A stretch of DNA of 64,000 nucleotides from Micromonospora rhizosphaerae (GTDB taxonomy: Bacteria > Actinomycetota > Actinomycetes > Mycobacteriales > Micromonosporaceae). The notes beneath the pieces were generated by a model, which worked only from the letters and a program-made list of their open reading frames with translations, had not been told where the DNA came from and made no database searches. The stretch's first letter is position 1; each line of letters opens with the position of its first letter. Positions 8,254-16,725 of the stretch are shown here, piece after piece. The stretch lies in contig NZ_FMHV01000002.1 in the NCBI RefSeq assembly GCF_900091465.1, positions 496,001-560,000 of the forward strand. Reading direction: 5' to 3'. The position numbers were made by a program, and so were the translations under genes.

Positions 8254-8609
8254 CGGGTACGTCGCATCGTCACGGCCACGTCCCGGAAGGCGTGCGGGAT
8301 CGGCGCCTCGGGCTTGTGCACGGTGACCGTGGCCGCGCTGACCAGCCGCTCGGCCAGGCAGACCGCGAGCAGCCGGTCGGCGAGCGTCTCGATCAGGTTG
8401 ACCGGCTCGCCGGTGATCACGTCGATCAGCCGCTCGGCCAGCTCGCCGTAGTGCACGGTGTCGGTCACCTCGTCGGAGCGGGCGGCCGGGGAGAGGTCGA
8501 GTTCCAGGACGGCGTCGACCACGAACTCCTGCCCCTGGGCGCGCTCGAAGTCGTAGACGCCGTGCCGGCCGCGCGCGCGCAGCCCGGTCAGCTCGATCCG
8601 GTCCGTCAT
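8250..8609 (-). CDS. folB: Dihydroneopterin aldolase
   Basis: FolB converts 7,8-dihydroneopterin to 6-hydroxymethyl-dihydropterin and glycolaldehyde. The 119-residue protein matches the family in length and has ARGRHGVYDFERAQGQEFVV near the N-terminus, VHYGELAERLIDVI in the middle and the TVTVHKPEAPIP strand near the C-terminus. It sits between folP and folK with a four-base ATGA overlap at each end, a tightly coupled folP-folB-folK cassette. Confidence 0.95.
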   Translation of the reverse strand: MTDRIELTGLRARGRHGVYDFERAQGQEFVVDAVLELDLSPAARSDEVTDTVHYGELAERLIDVITGEPVNLIETLADRLLAVCLAERLVSAATVTVHKPEAPIPHAFRDVAVTMRRTR

Positions 8610-9535
8610 GCCCGCTCTCCCCTCTGGTCCCCCTGGTCCCCCTGGTCGCCGGTCCGGCCGGTGCCGGCTCCTTCCGGACCACCCGCCCGGGGTGCCGTCA
8701 CCAGGCGTGGGCGGCCGGTGGCCTGCCAGACGGCGAGGGCGTCGGCGGTGCCCCGGACGTCGTGGACCCGCACCCCCCAGGCACCGGCCGCCACCGCGAG
8801 CACGCTGGTGGCGATGGTGGCCGCCTCCCGCTCGCCGGTCGGCCGGGGGGTGCCGTCGGCGTCGGCGAGCAGCCGGCCCAGGTACGACTTGCGGCTGGCG
8901 CCGAAGAGCAGCGGGAAGCCGAGTTCCAGGAGCTCGGGCAGGCGGGCGCTGAGTTCCCAGTTGTGCGCGGCGGTCTTGGCGAAGCCGAGCCCGGGGTCGA
9001 TGATGATCCGGTCGGCGGCGATCCCGGCGGCCAGCGCCTCGTCGACCCGCTGCGCCAGCTCGGCCCGGACGTCAGCGACCACGTCGGTGTAGCTGGCCAG
9101 CTCGCGCATCTGCCGGGAGTGCCCCCGCCAGTGCATGAGCACCCACGGGCAAGCCGCGTCGCGCACCACCCGGGCCATGTCCGGGTCGGCGAGGCCGCCG
9201 GAGACGTCATTGACCACATTGGCGCCGGCGGCGAGGGCGGCCTCGGCCACCCGGGCCCGGCTGGTGTCGATGCTGATCGGGATGCCGGCCGCACTCAGCT
9301 CGCGGATCACCGGCAGCACCCGGGCCGTCTCGCTCTCCGCGTCGACCCGGTCCGCGCCCGGACGGGTGGACTCACCGCCCACGTCCACCAGGTCCGCGCC
9401 GTCCTCCCGCAGTCGCACTCCGTGTCCGACGGCCGCGTCGAGATCGGCGTATCTGCCGCCGTCGGAGAAGGAGTCGGGCGTGACGTTGAGGACGCCCATC
9501 ACCACCGGGCCCGGCGCCTGCAGCAGATCGGTCAC
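8606..9535 (-). CDS. folP: Dihydropteroate synthase
   Basis: FolP condenses 6-hydroxymethyl-dihydropterin pyrophosphate with p-aminobenzoate. The signature VVMGVLNVTPDSFSDGGRY lies near the N-terminus, followed by DVGGESTRPGADRV, the NDVSGG loop, IIIDPGLGFAKT and FGASRKSYLG. All are diagnostic of DHPS. The C-terminal tail is a Gly/Asp/Gln-rich extension. I placed the start at the GTG at 9535 because it puts the conserved core close to the N-terminus; ATGs at 9607 or 9613 are in frame and possible, and none has a good ribosome site. In other actinobacteria folE directly precedes folP. Here folE is 13 kb away (22577-23140) with a secretion-like block between. Confidence 0.93.
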   Translation of the reverse strand: MTDLLQAPGPVVMGVLNVTPDSFSDGGRYADLDAAVGHGVRLREDGADLVDVGGESTRPGADRVDAESETARVLPVIRELSAAGIPISIDTSRARVAEAALAAGANVVNDVSGGLADPDMARVVRDAACPWVLMHWRGHSRQMRELASYTDVVADVRAELAQRVDEALAAGIAADRIIIDPGLGFAKTAAHNWELSARLPELLELGFPLLFGASRKSYLGRLLADADGTPRPTGEREAATIATSVLAVAAGAWGVRVHDVRGTADALAVWQATGRPRLVTAPRAGGPEGAGTGRTGDQGDQGDQRGERA

Positions 9536-9667
9536 GACTAGACCGTACCGGTCGTCGGCAGGGCCTTCGGCGGCCCCGGCCAGGACCACGAACAACCGCC
9601 CTGACATGGGCATTGGAACAGGTGTACGATCGGTCGTCCGGGTCGTATCGGGTCGAGTCTTCGCGGG

Positions 9668-9696
9668 TTGTCGCAAAGGTGTCCCGGCCGTACGCT
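9668..9696 (+). promoter_or_regulatory. Candidate promoter of the T4SS-like operon
   Basis: TTGTCG at 9668-9673 and TACGCT at 9691-9696 are separated by exactly 17 bases and resemble actinobacterial housekeeping -35 and -10 elements (-10 consensus TANNNT). Transcription would begin near 9703, giving a 5' leader of about 190 bases before the first gene. Confidence 0.5.
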
Positions 9697-9765
9697 TTGG
9701 AATTGGCCAGCATCGAGATGACGAAGCCTGGAGGGAGGGCCGACGCGGGAAGAATCCGCCCAAAT

Positions 9766-9786
9766 CCCACCACTCTTCGTGGTGGG
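9766..9786 (+). promoter_or_regulatory. Hairpin in the leader of the T4SS-like operon
   Basis: CCCACCAC and GTGGTGGG form a perfect 8-bp stem around the loop TCTTC. It lies between the candidate promoter and the first gene, so it may act as an attenuator or mRNA-stabilising structure. It has no T-run and its role is a guess. Confidence 0.4.
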
Positions 9787-9893
9787 TCACGAGAACGCAG
9801 CGTCCCCGGCACTGCGCACCGTGAGCACCATCCCGCCAGGCTTGCCTACTGCACCACCGCGGCGTCGCCGACCGCGACATGGGGAGGTTTCCA

Positions 9894-10208
9894 GTGATCG
9901 CCATCGAGCTCATGGACACGGCGTCGTCCGCCGTCAGCCACGCGCTCCACACCCTGGCGTCGACTCCACTCGCCGAGCCGGCGCCCAAGGGGATCGACAC
10001 CGAGGGTGTCGTCACCTTCTTCGCCAGCAAGATCGCGCCGATCCTGCTCGCCGTGCTCGGCGTCATCTTCATCGGCCGCGCCAGCCGCGGCGAGATTTCA
10101 AAGGTGCTGACCAGTTCGGCCATCGCCATCGTCGGCCTGGCCTTCATCGCCGGCGCCGCCACACTCTTCTTCGTCGGCGACTACCTGATCAACCTGATCT
10201 TCGAATAG
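9894..10208 (+). CDS. Small two-helix membrane protein, first gene of the T4SS-like operon (VirB2/TcpD position)
   Basis: A 104-residue protein with a short polar N-terminus and two hydrophobic segments (about 48-65, KIAPILLAVLGVIFIGRAS, and about 75-100, AIAIVGLAFIAGAATLFFVG) separated by a short basic loop. This size and topology match the small pilin-like or TcpD-like proteins that open Gram-positive conjugation operons, but sequence alone does not prove homology. The GTG at 9894 is preceded by GGGGAGG with a six-base spacer, a stronger choice than the ATG at 9879. It is followed after 12 bases by the next gene. Confidence 0.7.
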   Translation: MIAIELMDTASSAVSHALHTLASTPLAEPAPKGIDTEGVVTFFASKIAPILLAVLGVIFIGRASRGEISKVLTSSAIAIVGLAFIAGAATLFFVGDYLINLIFE

Positions 10209-10220
10209 GCGCGGGCGACA

Positions 10221-10583
10221 ATGCGGCTGCGCACCGACGACGACATCTACCGGGCCCGCCTGGTCTATCTCGGGCCGCCCGGCTACACCCTGCCCGTCCA
10301 CCTGCCGTACGCCCAGTACGGCCTGTTCATGCTGCTCGTACCCCTCTACATGTTCATCCACTGGCTGTTCACGCTGAAGGTCGAACTCTTTCCGGCCTGG
10401 GAGATCTCGCTCGCCATCGTGACCACGTCGTTCATCTTCCGGTACGTCGATCCGGACCGGCCGGCGCGCATGGTCATCCGCACCGCGCTGACGGACTGGC
10501 GACGCACCCGGGAGCCGGCGTCCGAGCTGCGCGACCCGCGCCTGGTGGCGAGCCGGATCAGGATCCGGGAGGAGCTGGCATGA
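10221..10583 (+). CDS. VirB3/TcpE-like inner-membrane protein
   Basis: A 120-residue protein with two closely spaced hydrophobic stretches (YGLFMLLVPLYMFIHWLF and ISLAIVTTSFIFRYV) followed by a basic, soluble C-terminal half. This resembles the PrgI/TcpE/VirB3 class, which partners the VirB4 ATPase, and it lies directly before the VirB4-like gene as that class usually does. Its stop overlaps, as ATGA, the start of a 17-codon reading frame that in turn overlaps the VirB4-like start. The family call rests on topology and position. Confidence 0.7.
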   Translation: MRLRTDDDIYRARLVYLGPPGYTLPVHLPYAQYGLFMLLVPLYMFIHWLFTLKVELFPAWEISLAIVTTSFIFRYVDPDRPARMVIRTALTDWRRTREPASELRDPRLVASRIRIREELA

Positions 10584-10633
10584 CCAGGCAGCCGAGCGGG
10601 CAGACGAACGACGCGGGTGAGGCGATCGCATGA
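10580..10633 (+). CDS. 17-residue micro-ORF bridging two T4SS-like genes
   Basis: The frame encodes MTRQPSGQTNDAGEAIA. It begins as ATGA on the stop of the VirB3-like gene and ends as ATGA on the start of the VirB4-like gene. GGAGGAG stands just before its start, and its own 3' codons contain GGTGAGG, a good ribosome site for the VirB4-like gene. It may be a coupling device rather than a functional peptide. The peptide is hydrophilic with no recognisable domain. Confidence 0.5.
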   Translation: MTRQPSGQTNDAGEAIA

Positions 10634-13600
10634 ATCGCTCTTCCACGCCGGGCTCCCCGGCCGGGCCGCACGCCGCGCCGCACGGTAACCGAGCGCGGTC
10701 ATTCGATTACCCGGAGGATGAGGAGCTGGACGAGGTAGCCCTCGACCCGGCCCTGGTCACCAGCCCCGGGCACGGCGCGGTCGGCGTCTTTCAGCCGCCC
10801 CGGCCCGCGTCGGGCCGCGGCACGTCGGCGGGGAGCGAGCAGCCCGCGTCGGGCCGCGGCACGTCGGCGGGGAGCGAGCAGCCCGCCTCGACTGGCGGCG
10901 ACAGCGGCGACATCGACTCTCCCTTCCTCGACCTCTTCGGTGGCGCGCAGCCCGGCGCGCGACGTCCCGCGCCCACCGCGCCCCCGTCCGCCGACCCGAC
11001 CCCGGTCGTGGCGCCGCCGCGCCGGGGAGTGGGGCACGAGGCGCTGCCGATCCCGCACCAGCACGCCGCATCCGCCGAGTCGACCGCGACGACGCTCCCG
11101 GGTGAGCGCCGGACCGCCCGGTTGACCGACGGCGCGGAAGGCACGCCGCCGATCGAGCGCCGGACAGGCCGGGTCCGCGAGACCCCGGACGCCGCGCCGC
11201 CGACTGGCCGGACGCGCGAGACCCGGGACGCCGCGCCGCCGACCGGCCGGACGCGCGGGGCCCAGGTGGTCACCCGATCGGCCGTCGAGCGGCCGGACGA
11301 GCCGGTCGGCCAGGCCCTCGAGCCGGCACCCGACCCGACGGGCCGCACCCGGGTGCCGCACCAGCCCGGGGACCGGCTCCCCGTGCTCCGGCCGGCGACC
11401 GAGCCGGAGCGGACGGCGCCGGTCGAGCGTCCGGCGCGACGGAGACCGACCGAGCGGACCAGCAGCCGGGAGACCGCCCTGGCGCCGCGCCGGGAGATGG
11501 CCGCCTCGGCCTCGCGTGAGATGGCCGCATCGGCCCCGCGTGAGATGGCGGCACCGGCGTCGCGGGAGGTGAGCACGCCGCCGAGCCGCGAGGTGGTGCC
11601 GCCGCGGCAACGGTCCGCCGCCCAGCGCAGCGGCGCGCCGACCAAGCCCGTCCGGGCGCGCCCGCCAAGGATCAAGTTCGGTGACCGCGACCCGTCGGTG
11701 GAGCTGGCGATCACCGAGATCGCCGGTCACCTGACCTTCACCCCGAATACCGTCACCGCCTGGTACTGGCTGCCGGAGGTGCGGTGGGCGTTCCGGCCGG
11801 ACGCCGAGCGGGAGGCGCTGCTCTCCGCCATCTCCGAGCAGTACGCCGGGCTGGCCGGCTTCCGGCTGCACCTGCGGCGCACCACCCGACCGTTCCCGGC
11901 CGACGAGTGGGCCCGCACCATCGACGCGCACACCGCGTCGCCGCTGCCCGACGTGCCCGGGACGGCCGGCTGGGCCGACCACCTGGTCGCCGCCCAGCGG
12001 CACCTGATGGCGGTCAACCACGCCGAGGGGCAGACCTATCTCGGGGTCACCTTCGCCCGACGGTCGCTCGGCGACTCGCTCGCCGAGCGGCTGCTGCGCA
12101 CGTTCGGCCGGGGCACCGCCGACGGCGAGCGCCGCCGGCTGGGCCGGACGGTCGAGCAGTTCGACGAGGTGCTCGGCGCGTTCGGCATGCGCGGCCGACG
12201 GGTGACCGCACAGGAGCTGGAGTGGCTGCTCTACCGCTCGGTGGCGCTCTGCATGTCGCCCCCGGGCGCCCTCTCCCCGGTGACCCACGGCCGATGGGAG
12301 CGCGGTGACCTGCTCGCCCTCACCGAGCAGGTCGAGCGCTACCGCACCCCGTACGGCTCGACGGTAAAGCTGGTCAACCGGATGACCGGCGAGGAGCGGC
12401 ACGTCGCCGTGCTGGCCGTGGGCCGGATGGAGCCGCTGGAGATCCCCGAGCGGCACGAACCCTGGCTGCACTTCCACGAGCGGCTGCCCTGGCCGATGGA
12501 GCTCTCCACCCGGGTGGACATCCTCGGCCCCGGCGACTCCTTCCGTAACCTGGAGCACCGGCTCCGGATGATCCGGTCCCAGCAGCTCGACTACGCCGAG
12601 CACGGCATCGACGCCCCGCCCGAGCTCGAACGCCTCGCCAAGCGGGCGCTGGTGATCGGCGACGAGATGACCACCGGGCTGCCGGTGGACTCGGCCCGCG
12701 CACACGGCTGGCACCGGATCGCGGTCGGCGGCCGGACCCGCGAGGAGTGCCTCGAGCGGGCCCGCCGGCTCATCCAGCTCTACTCGCGGGAGCTGCGGAT
12801 CTCGCTCCAGCACCCGAAGAACCAGGACTGGCTGGCCCGCGAGTTCATCCCCGGCGAGCCGATCGCCAACACCGGCTACGTCCGGCGCATGCCGGTCCAC
12901 CTGCTCGCCGCGGCGCTGCCGCAGGCCGCGTCGACGGTCGGCGACCGCCGGGGCGACCTGATCGGCCGGACCGCGGGCACCTGCCGTCGTCCGGTCTTCC
13001 TCGACCTGCACTTCCCGATGGAGGTCCGGGAACGCTCCGGTCTCGCCGTCTTCGTCGCCGAGCCGGGCGGCGGCAAGTCCACCCTGCTCGGCGCGCTCGG
13101 CTACCTCGCCGCCCGGCGCGGCGTCCAGGTGACCCTGCTCGACCCGTCCGGCCCGCTGGCCCGGCTCTGTTCGATGCCGGAGCTGCGACCGTACTCACGC
13201 GTGCTCAACCTGACCGGCTCCGAGCAGGGGACGCTGGCGCCGTACGCGCTGATCCCGACGCCGCTGCGCAGCGAGTTCGGTGTCGGCGCGGCGGGCGACC
13301 GGGAGTTCGAGATCGCGGTCTCCAACGCCCGCGCCGAGCGCCGGATGCTGGTGCAGGACATCTGCATGATGCTGGTGCCGCCGCAGGTGGCTCGCGAGGC
13401 GTCCACCGCCACCCTGTTCCGGCACGCCGTACGCCAGGTGCCGGCGGAGGAGGCCTCCACCCTGGACGACGTGGTCGCCTGCCTGCAGGGGCTCGACGAC
13501 GACGCCGGCCGGGAGCTGGCCAACCTGCTGCTGGACACCGCCGAGATGCCGTTGGCCATGCTCTTCTTCGGCCGGCCGCCGGAGGGGCTGCTCGGCGCCG

Positions 13601-14232
13601 ACGCGGCGCTCACGGTGATCACCATGGCCGGGCTGCGGCTGCCCGACCTCAAGATCGAGCGCGAGTACTGGTCGGCCGAGGAGGCGCTCGCCCTCCCGAT
13701 GCTGCACACCGCGCACCGGCTCGCGGTCCGCCGCTGCTACGGCGGCTCGATGTCGTCCCGGAAGCTGGTCGGCCTGGACGAAGCGCACTTCATGGAGGGC
13801 TGGCGGTCCGGCCGGTCGTTCCTGGTCCGCCTCGCCCGCGACTCCCGCAAGTGGAACCTAGCCGCGCTGGTCGCCTCGCAGAACCCGAAGGACATCCTCG
13901 GCCTCGACGTGCAGAACCTGGTCTCCACCGTCTTCGTCGGCCGGATCGCCGAGGACACCGAGATCGCCTCCGAGGCGCTCCGGCTGCTCCGGGTGCCTGT
14001 CAACGACGGCTACGAGGCGACGCTGGCCTCACTGTCCACGGCGGACGCCGGTTCGGCCGCCCGGCTGGGGTTCCGCGAGTTCGTGATGCGCGACGTGGAC
14101 GGCCGGGTGCAGAAGGTCCGGGTCGACGTCTCGTACGTCGACGGGCTGCTGGACCACCTGGACACCACACCCGCCGCGGTCGCCCAGGCGGCCGGGCAGT
14201 TGCCTACCGTCCCGGCTGATCTGGAGGCGTGA
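10630..14232 (+). CDS. VirB4/TcpF-like conjugation-type ATPase with a long disordered N-terminus
   Basis: This 1200-residue protein should energise a type IV secretion-like channel at the membrane. Residues 1 to about 350 are low-complexity (Pro, Arg, Ala, Glu) and contain three tandem-repeat tracts. The conserved part follows. Walker A is EPGGGKST (Lys816), Walker B is KLVGLDEAH (Asp1050-Glu1051), and a downstream ASQNPKDILG motif is typical of VirB4/HerA-type ATPases. Normal VirB4-like proteins are about 600-850 residues, so the excess length is the N-terminal tail. The ATG overlaps the micro-ORF stop, and the next gene starts one base after this stop. No sign of a frameshift. Confidence 0.85.
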   Translation: MNRSSTPGSPAGPHAAPHGNRARSFDYPEDEELDEVALDPALVTSPGHGAVGVFQPPRPASGRGTSAGSEQPASGRGTSAGSEQPASTGGDSGDIDSPFLDLFGGAQPGARRPAPTAPPSADPTPVVAPPRRGVGHEALPIPHQHAASAESTATTLPGERRTARLTDGAEGTPPIERRTGRVRETPDAAPPTGRTRETRDAAPPTGRTRGAQVVTRSAVERPDEPVGQALEPAPDPTGRTRVPHQPGDRLPVLRPATEPERTAPVERPARRRPTERTSSRETALAPRREMAASASREMAASAPREMAAPASREVSTPPSREVVPPRQRSAAQRSGAPTKPVRARPPRIKFGDRDPSVELAITEIAGHLTFTPNTVTAWYWLPEVRWAFRPDAEREALLSAISEQYAGLAGFRLHLRRTTRPFPADEWARTIDAHTASPLPDVPGTAGWADHLVAAQRHLMAVNHAEGQTYLGVTFARRSLGDSLAERLLRTFGRGTADGERRRLGRTVEQFDEVLGAFGMRGRRVTAQELEWLLYRSVALCMSPPGALSPVTHGRWERGDLLALTEQVERYRTPYGSTVKLVNRMTGEERHVAVLAVGRMEPLEIPERHEPWLHFHERLPWPMELSTRVDILGPGDSFRNLEHRLRMIRSQQLDYAEHGIDAPPELERLAKRALVIGDEMTTGLPVDSARAHGWHRIAVGGRTREECLERARRLIQLYSRELRISLQHPKNQDWLAREFIPGEPIANTGYVRRMPVHLLAAALPQAASTVGDRRGDLIGRTAGTCRRPVFLDLHFPMEVRERSGLAVFVAEPGGGKSTLLGALGYLAARRGVQVTLLDPSGPLARLCSMPELRPYSRVLNLTGSEQGTLAPYALIPTPLRSEFGVGAAGDREFEIAVSNARAERRMLVQDICMMLVPPQVAREASTATLFRHAVRQVPAEEASTLDDVVACLQGLDDDAGRELANLLLDTAEMPLAMLFFGRPPEGLLGADAALTVITMAGLRLPDLKIEREYWSAEEALALPMLHTAHRLAVRRCYGGSMSSRKLVGLDEAHFMEGWRSGRSFLVRLARDSRKWNLAALVASQNPKDILGLDVQNLVSTVFVGRIAEDTEIASEALRLLRVPVNDGYEATLASLSTADAGSAARLGFREFVMRDVDGRVQKVRVDVSYVDGLLDHLDTTPAAVAQAAGQLPTVPADLEA
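10807..10884 (+). repeat. Perfect 39-bp tandem duplication in the VirB4-like N-terminus
   Basis: Two identical 39-base units (10807-10845 and 10846-10884) each encode a 13-residue unit with GRGTSAGSEQP at its core. As a multiple of three it keeps the frame, and it is likely to vary in copy number. Confidence 0.9.
11179..11256 (+). repeat. Near-perfect 39-bp tandem repeat in the VirB4-like N-terminus
   Basis: Units 11179-11217 and 11218-11256 differ at two bases and encode RETPDAAPPTGRT and its variant with Arg for Pro. The length is the same as in the upstream repeat but the sequence is unrelated. Confidence 0.88.
11494..11565 (+). repeat. Three 24-bp tandem repeats in the VirB4-like N-terminus
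   Basis: Three imperfect 24-base units (11494-11517, 11518-11541, 11542-11565) encode EMAASASR, EMAASAPR and EMAAPASR; a partial fourth begins with EV. Confidence 0.85.
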
Positions 14233-14233
14233 C

Positions 14234-16171
14234 ATGGCGACCGCCCGGGCACGGATCGCCGCGCTCCTCCTCGCGCTCGGCTTACTCGCCGCGGCCACCG
14301 TCGCCTGGCCGGTGATCGGGGCGGCACCGGCGTCCGCCGCGCCACCGGCAGCGCAGGCCCGGGCCGAGCTGTGCAGCACCAAGGAGTGGCAGGCCGACTT
14401 CCGCGCCTGTGTCGCGAAGCTCAAGGAGATCAGCCAGGACCAGGTCGAGTGCCGGAACGCGCCGGTTCCCGGTGCGCCGGACTCCGGGCTGGCCGGCTGG
14501 TTCGCCTCCCGCCCGGACTCCGCCAAGCTGCCCGGCCCGAAGGGCCTCTACAGCGACTACGGCTACGCGGGTTACAGCTACACGACGTACGACGTGGACG
14601 GCGGGTGCGCGTCGTCCGTGCTCCACCCGGACTACCGGTTCACCACCATGGTCGCCAACGGGGAATTCATGTTCGCCAACGCGGTGATCGGCGCCTCGAA
14701 CGCGTTGCGCGAGCGGGCCTGGGATCCCCGCTCGATGTGGGGCTGGGCGGACCCGCTGGTGGAGCAGGCCACCAAGGCCGTCTACCAGAAGGTGTTCAGC
14801 GTCTTCGGCACCATCACGCTCTGCGTGGTCGGGCTCTACCTGCTCTGGCGCTCCCGCCAGTCGGACATGAGCAACGCGATGACGACGGCGGGCTGGGCGC
14901 TGCTCGTGATGGTGGCGGTGACCGCCCTCGCCGCCTGGCCGGTGAAGTCGGCGAACATCGCCGACAACACGCTGATCACCACGCTCGGCGTCGTGCACGA
15001 CGCCGTCGGCCCGGCCTCCCGGGACATCCCCGCCGACAAGTGCGCGCTCCCGAACCCGGACGCCTGTGTCGACAAGCGTCCCCCGGCGGTCCGGGCCAGC
15101 GACACGGCCACCGAGACCATGCTCTACCGCAACTGGCTGCGCGGAGTGCTCGGCTCCGCCGACAGCGAGACCGCGAAGAAGTACGGGCCGGCGCTCTACG
15201 ACGCCAAGTCGCTCTCCTGGGAGGAGGCGGAGAAGCTCCGTCAGAACCCGGCGACGCGCGAGGCGACCATCAAGGCCAAGCAACAGCAGTGGGCCCGGGT
15301 CGCCGAGCAGATCAAGTCGGAGGACCCGGAGGCGTACGAGTACCTGCAGGGAGTCCGGGACATGGACCGGATCGGCGCCGGCTTCATCGCGGTGCTGGCC
15401 TCGCTGCTCTTCGCGATGTTCGACCTGACCGCCTCGCTGCTGGTCCTGCTGGGCTTCCTGATCTTCCGCTGGGCGGTGATCGCGGCACCGATCCTTGGCA
15501 CGGTCGGGCTGCTGCGTCCGGCCAGCGCCGGGCTCCGCCGGCTGGCCAACGCGGTGGTCGCAGCGGTCTTCAACATCGCCATCTTCGGCACCGGCGCGGC
15601 CATCTACCTCTTCGCGGTCGACCTCATCATGAACACGCCCACCCTGCCCGGCTGGCTCCAGGTGGTGCTGGTCTGGCTCTGCGGTGTGGTGGGCTGGCTG
15701 CTGCTCCGCCCCTACCGGCGGATCACCCAACTCGGCGGCAAGGACAGCAGCGAGGCGATCAGCTCGGCCGGCTCCTGGCACCGCCGGTTCTTCCGGGACA
15801 TGCGGATCGCCGCCCGCCTGGACGTGGTCGAGCCCGGGGGCACCGTCGAGCCGGCCATCGCCCGCCGACGTGGCCCGGCGCTCGAGCAGAGCAGCCTGCG
15901 GCCGGAGGCCCGGCACGAGGACCCGTCGCACACCGGCTCAAGGACCGATCGGCAACGGACGGACGGACGCGAGCGCGCGGACGAGGCACCGGCAGCCGAG
16001 CAGCAGCCGGGCAGCCGGACCACCGCGCCACGTCCCCGACGTCGGCAGCCCGCCAACTGGGCGGAACCGGACGTTCCCGAGGAGGCTCCCTCCTTCGCCA
16101 TCTATCGCCCTGACTCGGCCGAGCGCGCCCCGGCGAACCCGAACCCCCGGGTGCGCTCAGAGGCGCGGTGA
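14234..16171 (+). CDS. VirB6/TcpH-like polytopic membrane protein
   Basis: A 645-residue protein with a signal-like N-terminal hydrophobic segment, an extracytoplasmic region with several Cys, then about six membrane helices (for example GTITLCVVGLYLLWRS, ALLVMVAVTALAAWPV, SLLVLLGFLIFRWAVIAAPI and VVLVWLCGVVGWLLL), and a disordered Arg/Pro-rich cytoplasmic tail from about residue 530. This layout matches VirB6/TrbL/TcpH channel components. GGAGG stands seven bases before the ATG, which is one base past the VirB4-like stop. Its own stop overlaps the next start (GTGA). Assignment rests on topology and neighbours. Confidence 0.75.
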   Translation: MATARARIAALLLALGLLAAATVAWPVIGAAPASAAPPAAQARAELCSTKEWQADFRACVAKLKEISQDQVECRNAPVPGAPDSGLAGWFASRPDSAKLPGPKGLYSDYGYAGYSYTTYDVDGGCASSVLHPDYRFTTMVANGEFMFANAVIGASNALRERAWDPRSMWGWADPLVEQATKAVYQKVFSVFGTITLCVVGLYLLWRSRQSDMSNAMTTAGWALLVMVAVTALAAWPVKSANIADNTLITTLGVVHDAVGPASRDIPADKCALPNPDACVDKRPPAVRASDTATETMLYRNWLRGVLGSADSETAKKYGPALYDAKSLSWEEAEKLRQNPATREATIKAKQQQWARVAEQIKSEDPEAYEYLQGVRDMDRIGAGFIAVLASLLFAMFDLTASLLVLLGFLIFRWAVIAAPILGTVGLLRPASAGLRRLANAVVAAVFNIAIFGTGAAIYLFAVDLIMNTPTLPGWLQVVLVWLCGVVGWLLLRPYRRITQLGGKDSSEAISSAGSWHRRFFRDMRIAARLDVVEPGGTVEPAIARRRGPALEQSSLRPEARHEDPSHTGSRTDRQRTDGRERADEAPAAEQQPGSRTTAPRPRRRQPANWAEPDVPEEAPSFAIYRPDSAERAPANPNPRVRSEAR

Positions 16172-16725
16172 GGACGATGCGACGGGGGGTGGAGTTCCTG
16201 GTCACCCGGGTGCTGCGGTCCCGACTCGGCATCGCGGTCGCGATCGCCATCGTGGTCTTCGGCGTGATCGGAGCGGCCCGTCTGGTCTCCGGCCAGAGCG
16301 ACCCGGCATCGGGCCTCAGCAGTCGGCCGCGCGAGCCGATCACCACGGTCGACCCCGAGGCCGGTGACGACGGCGTCCTGGCGACGGCTGCGCCGCCCTC
16401 GCCGAAGACCCGGCCGGGCGAGCCGACCCCCGAGCAGGCCGCGGGCCGGTTCACCACCGCGTGGCTGGCCGGCCCGGGCAGCACCGGCGACGAGTGGCAC
16501 GGCCGCCTGCGGCCCCTTTCGACGTCCGCGCTGACCGAGAAGCTGACCGGTGCGGACCCGGAGAGCGTTCCGGCCCGGCGAATGACGGGTCAGGTCACCC
16601 TCCGACCCCGGACCGCGTCCTTCGTGGAGGCCCTGATCCCGCTGGACAACGGCCGGCTGCGGCTCGAACTGGTGGCCCCCGACGGCCGATGGCTGGTGGA
16701 CGCGGTGGACTGGGAGCGGCAGTGA
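16168..16725 (+). CDS. Single-pass membrane protein, TcpC/VirB8-like position
   Basis: A 185-residue protein with a basic N-terminus, one membrane helix (about 21-42, LGIAVAIAIVVFGVIGAARL), a Pro-rich linker and a C-terminal domain of about 100 residues outside the membrane. The domain begins near TPEQAAGRFTTAWLAGPG and ends in LELVAPDGRWLVDAVDWERQ. That domain has the look of the NTF2-like fold of TcpC/VirB8 proteins, which brace the channel in the cell wall. The GTG at 16168 overlaps the upstream stop; an ATG at 16177 is equally possible. Homology is inferred, not demonstrated. Confidence 0.65.
   Translation: MRTMRRGVEFLVTRVLRSRLGIAVAIAIVVFGVIGAARLVSGQSDPASGLSSRPREPITTVDPEAGDDGVLATAAPPSPKTRPGEPTPEQAAGRFTTAWLAGPGSTGDEWHGRLRPLSTSALTEKLTGADPESVPARRMTGQVTLRPRTASFVEALIPLDNGRLRLELVAPDGRWLVDAVDWERQ

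Larger units (their letters stand above)
9536..9893. other. Intergenic region between folP and the T4SS-like block
   Basis: This 358-base gap separates divergent genes. On the plus strand it holds a good promoter candidate (9668-9696) and a perfect hairpin (9766-9786) in what would be the 5' leader of the secretion-like operon. The minus-strand half must hold the folP promoter if folP is no longer read from folE, but I could not point to a convincing one. I saw no tRNA fragment, direct repeat or attachment-like core that would mark an insertion boundary. Confidence 0.5.
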
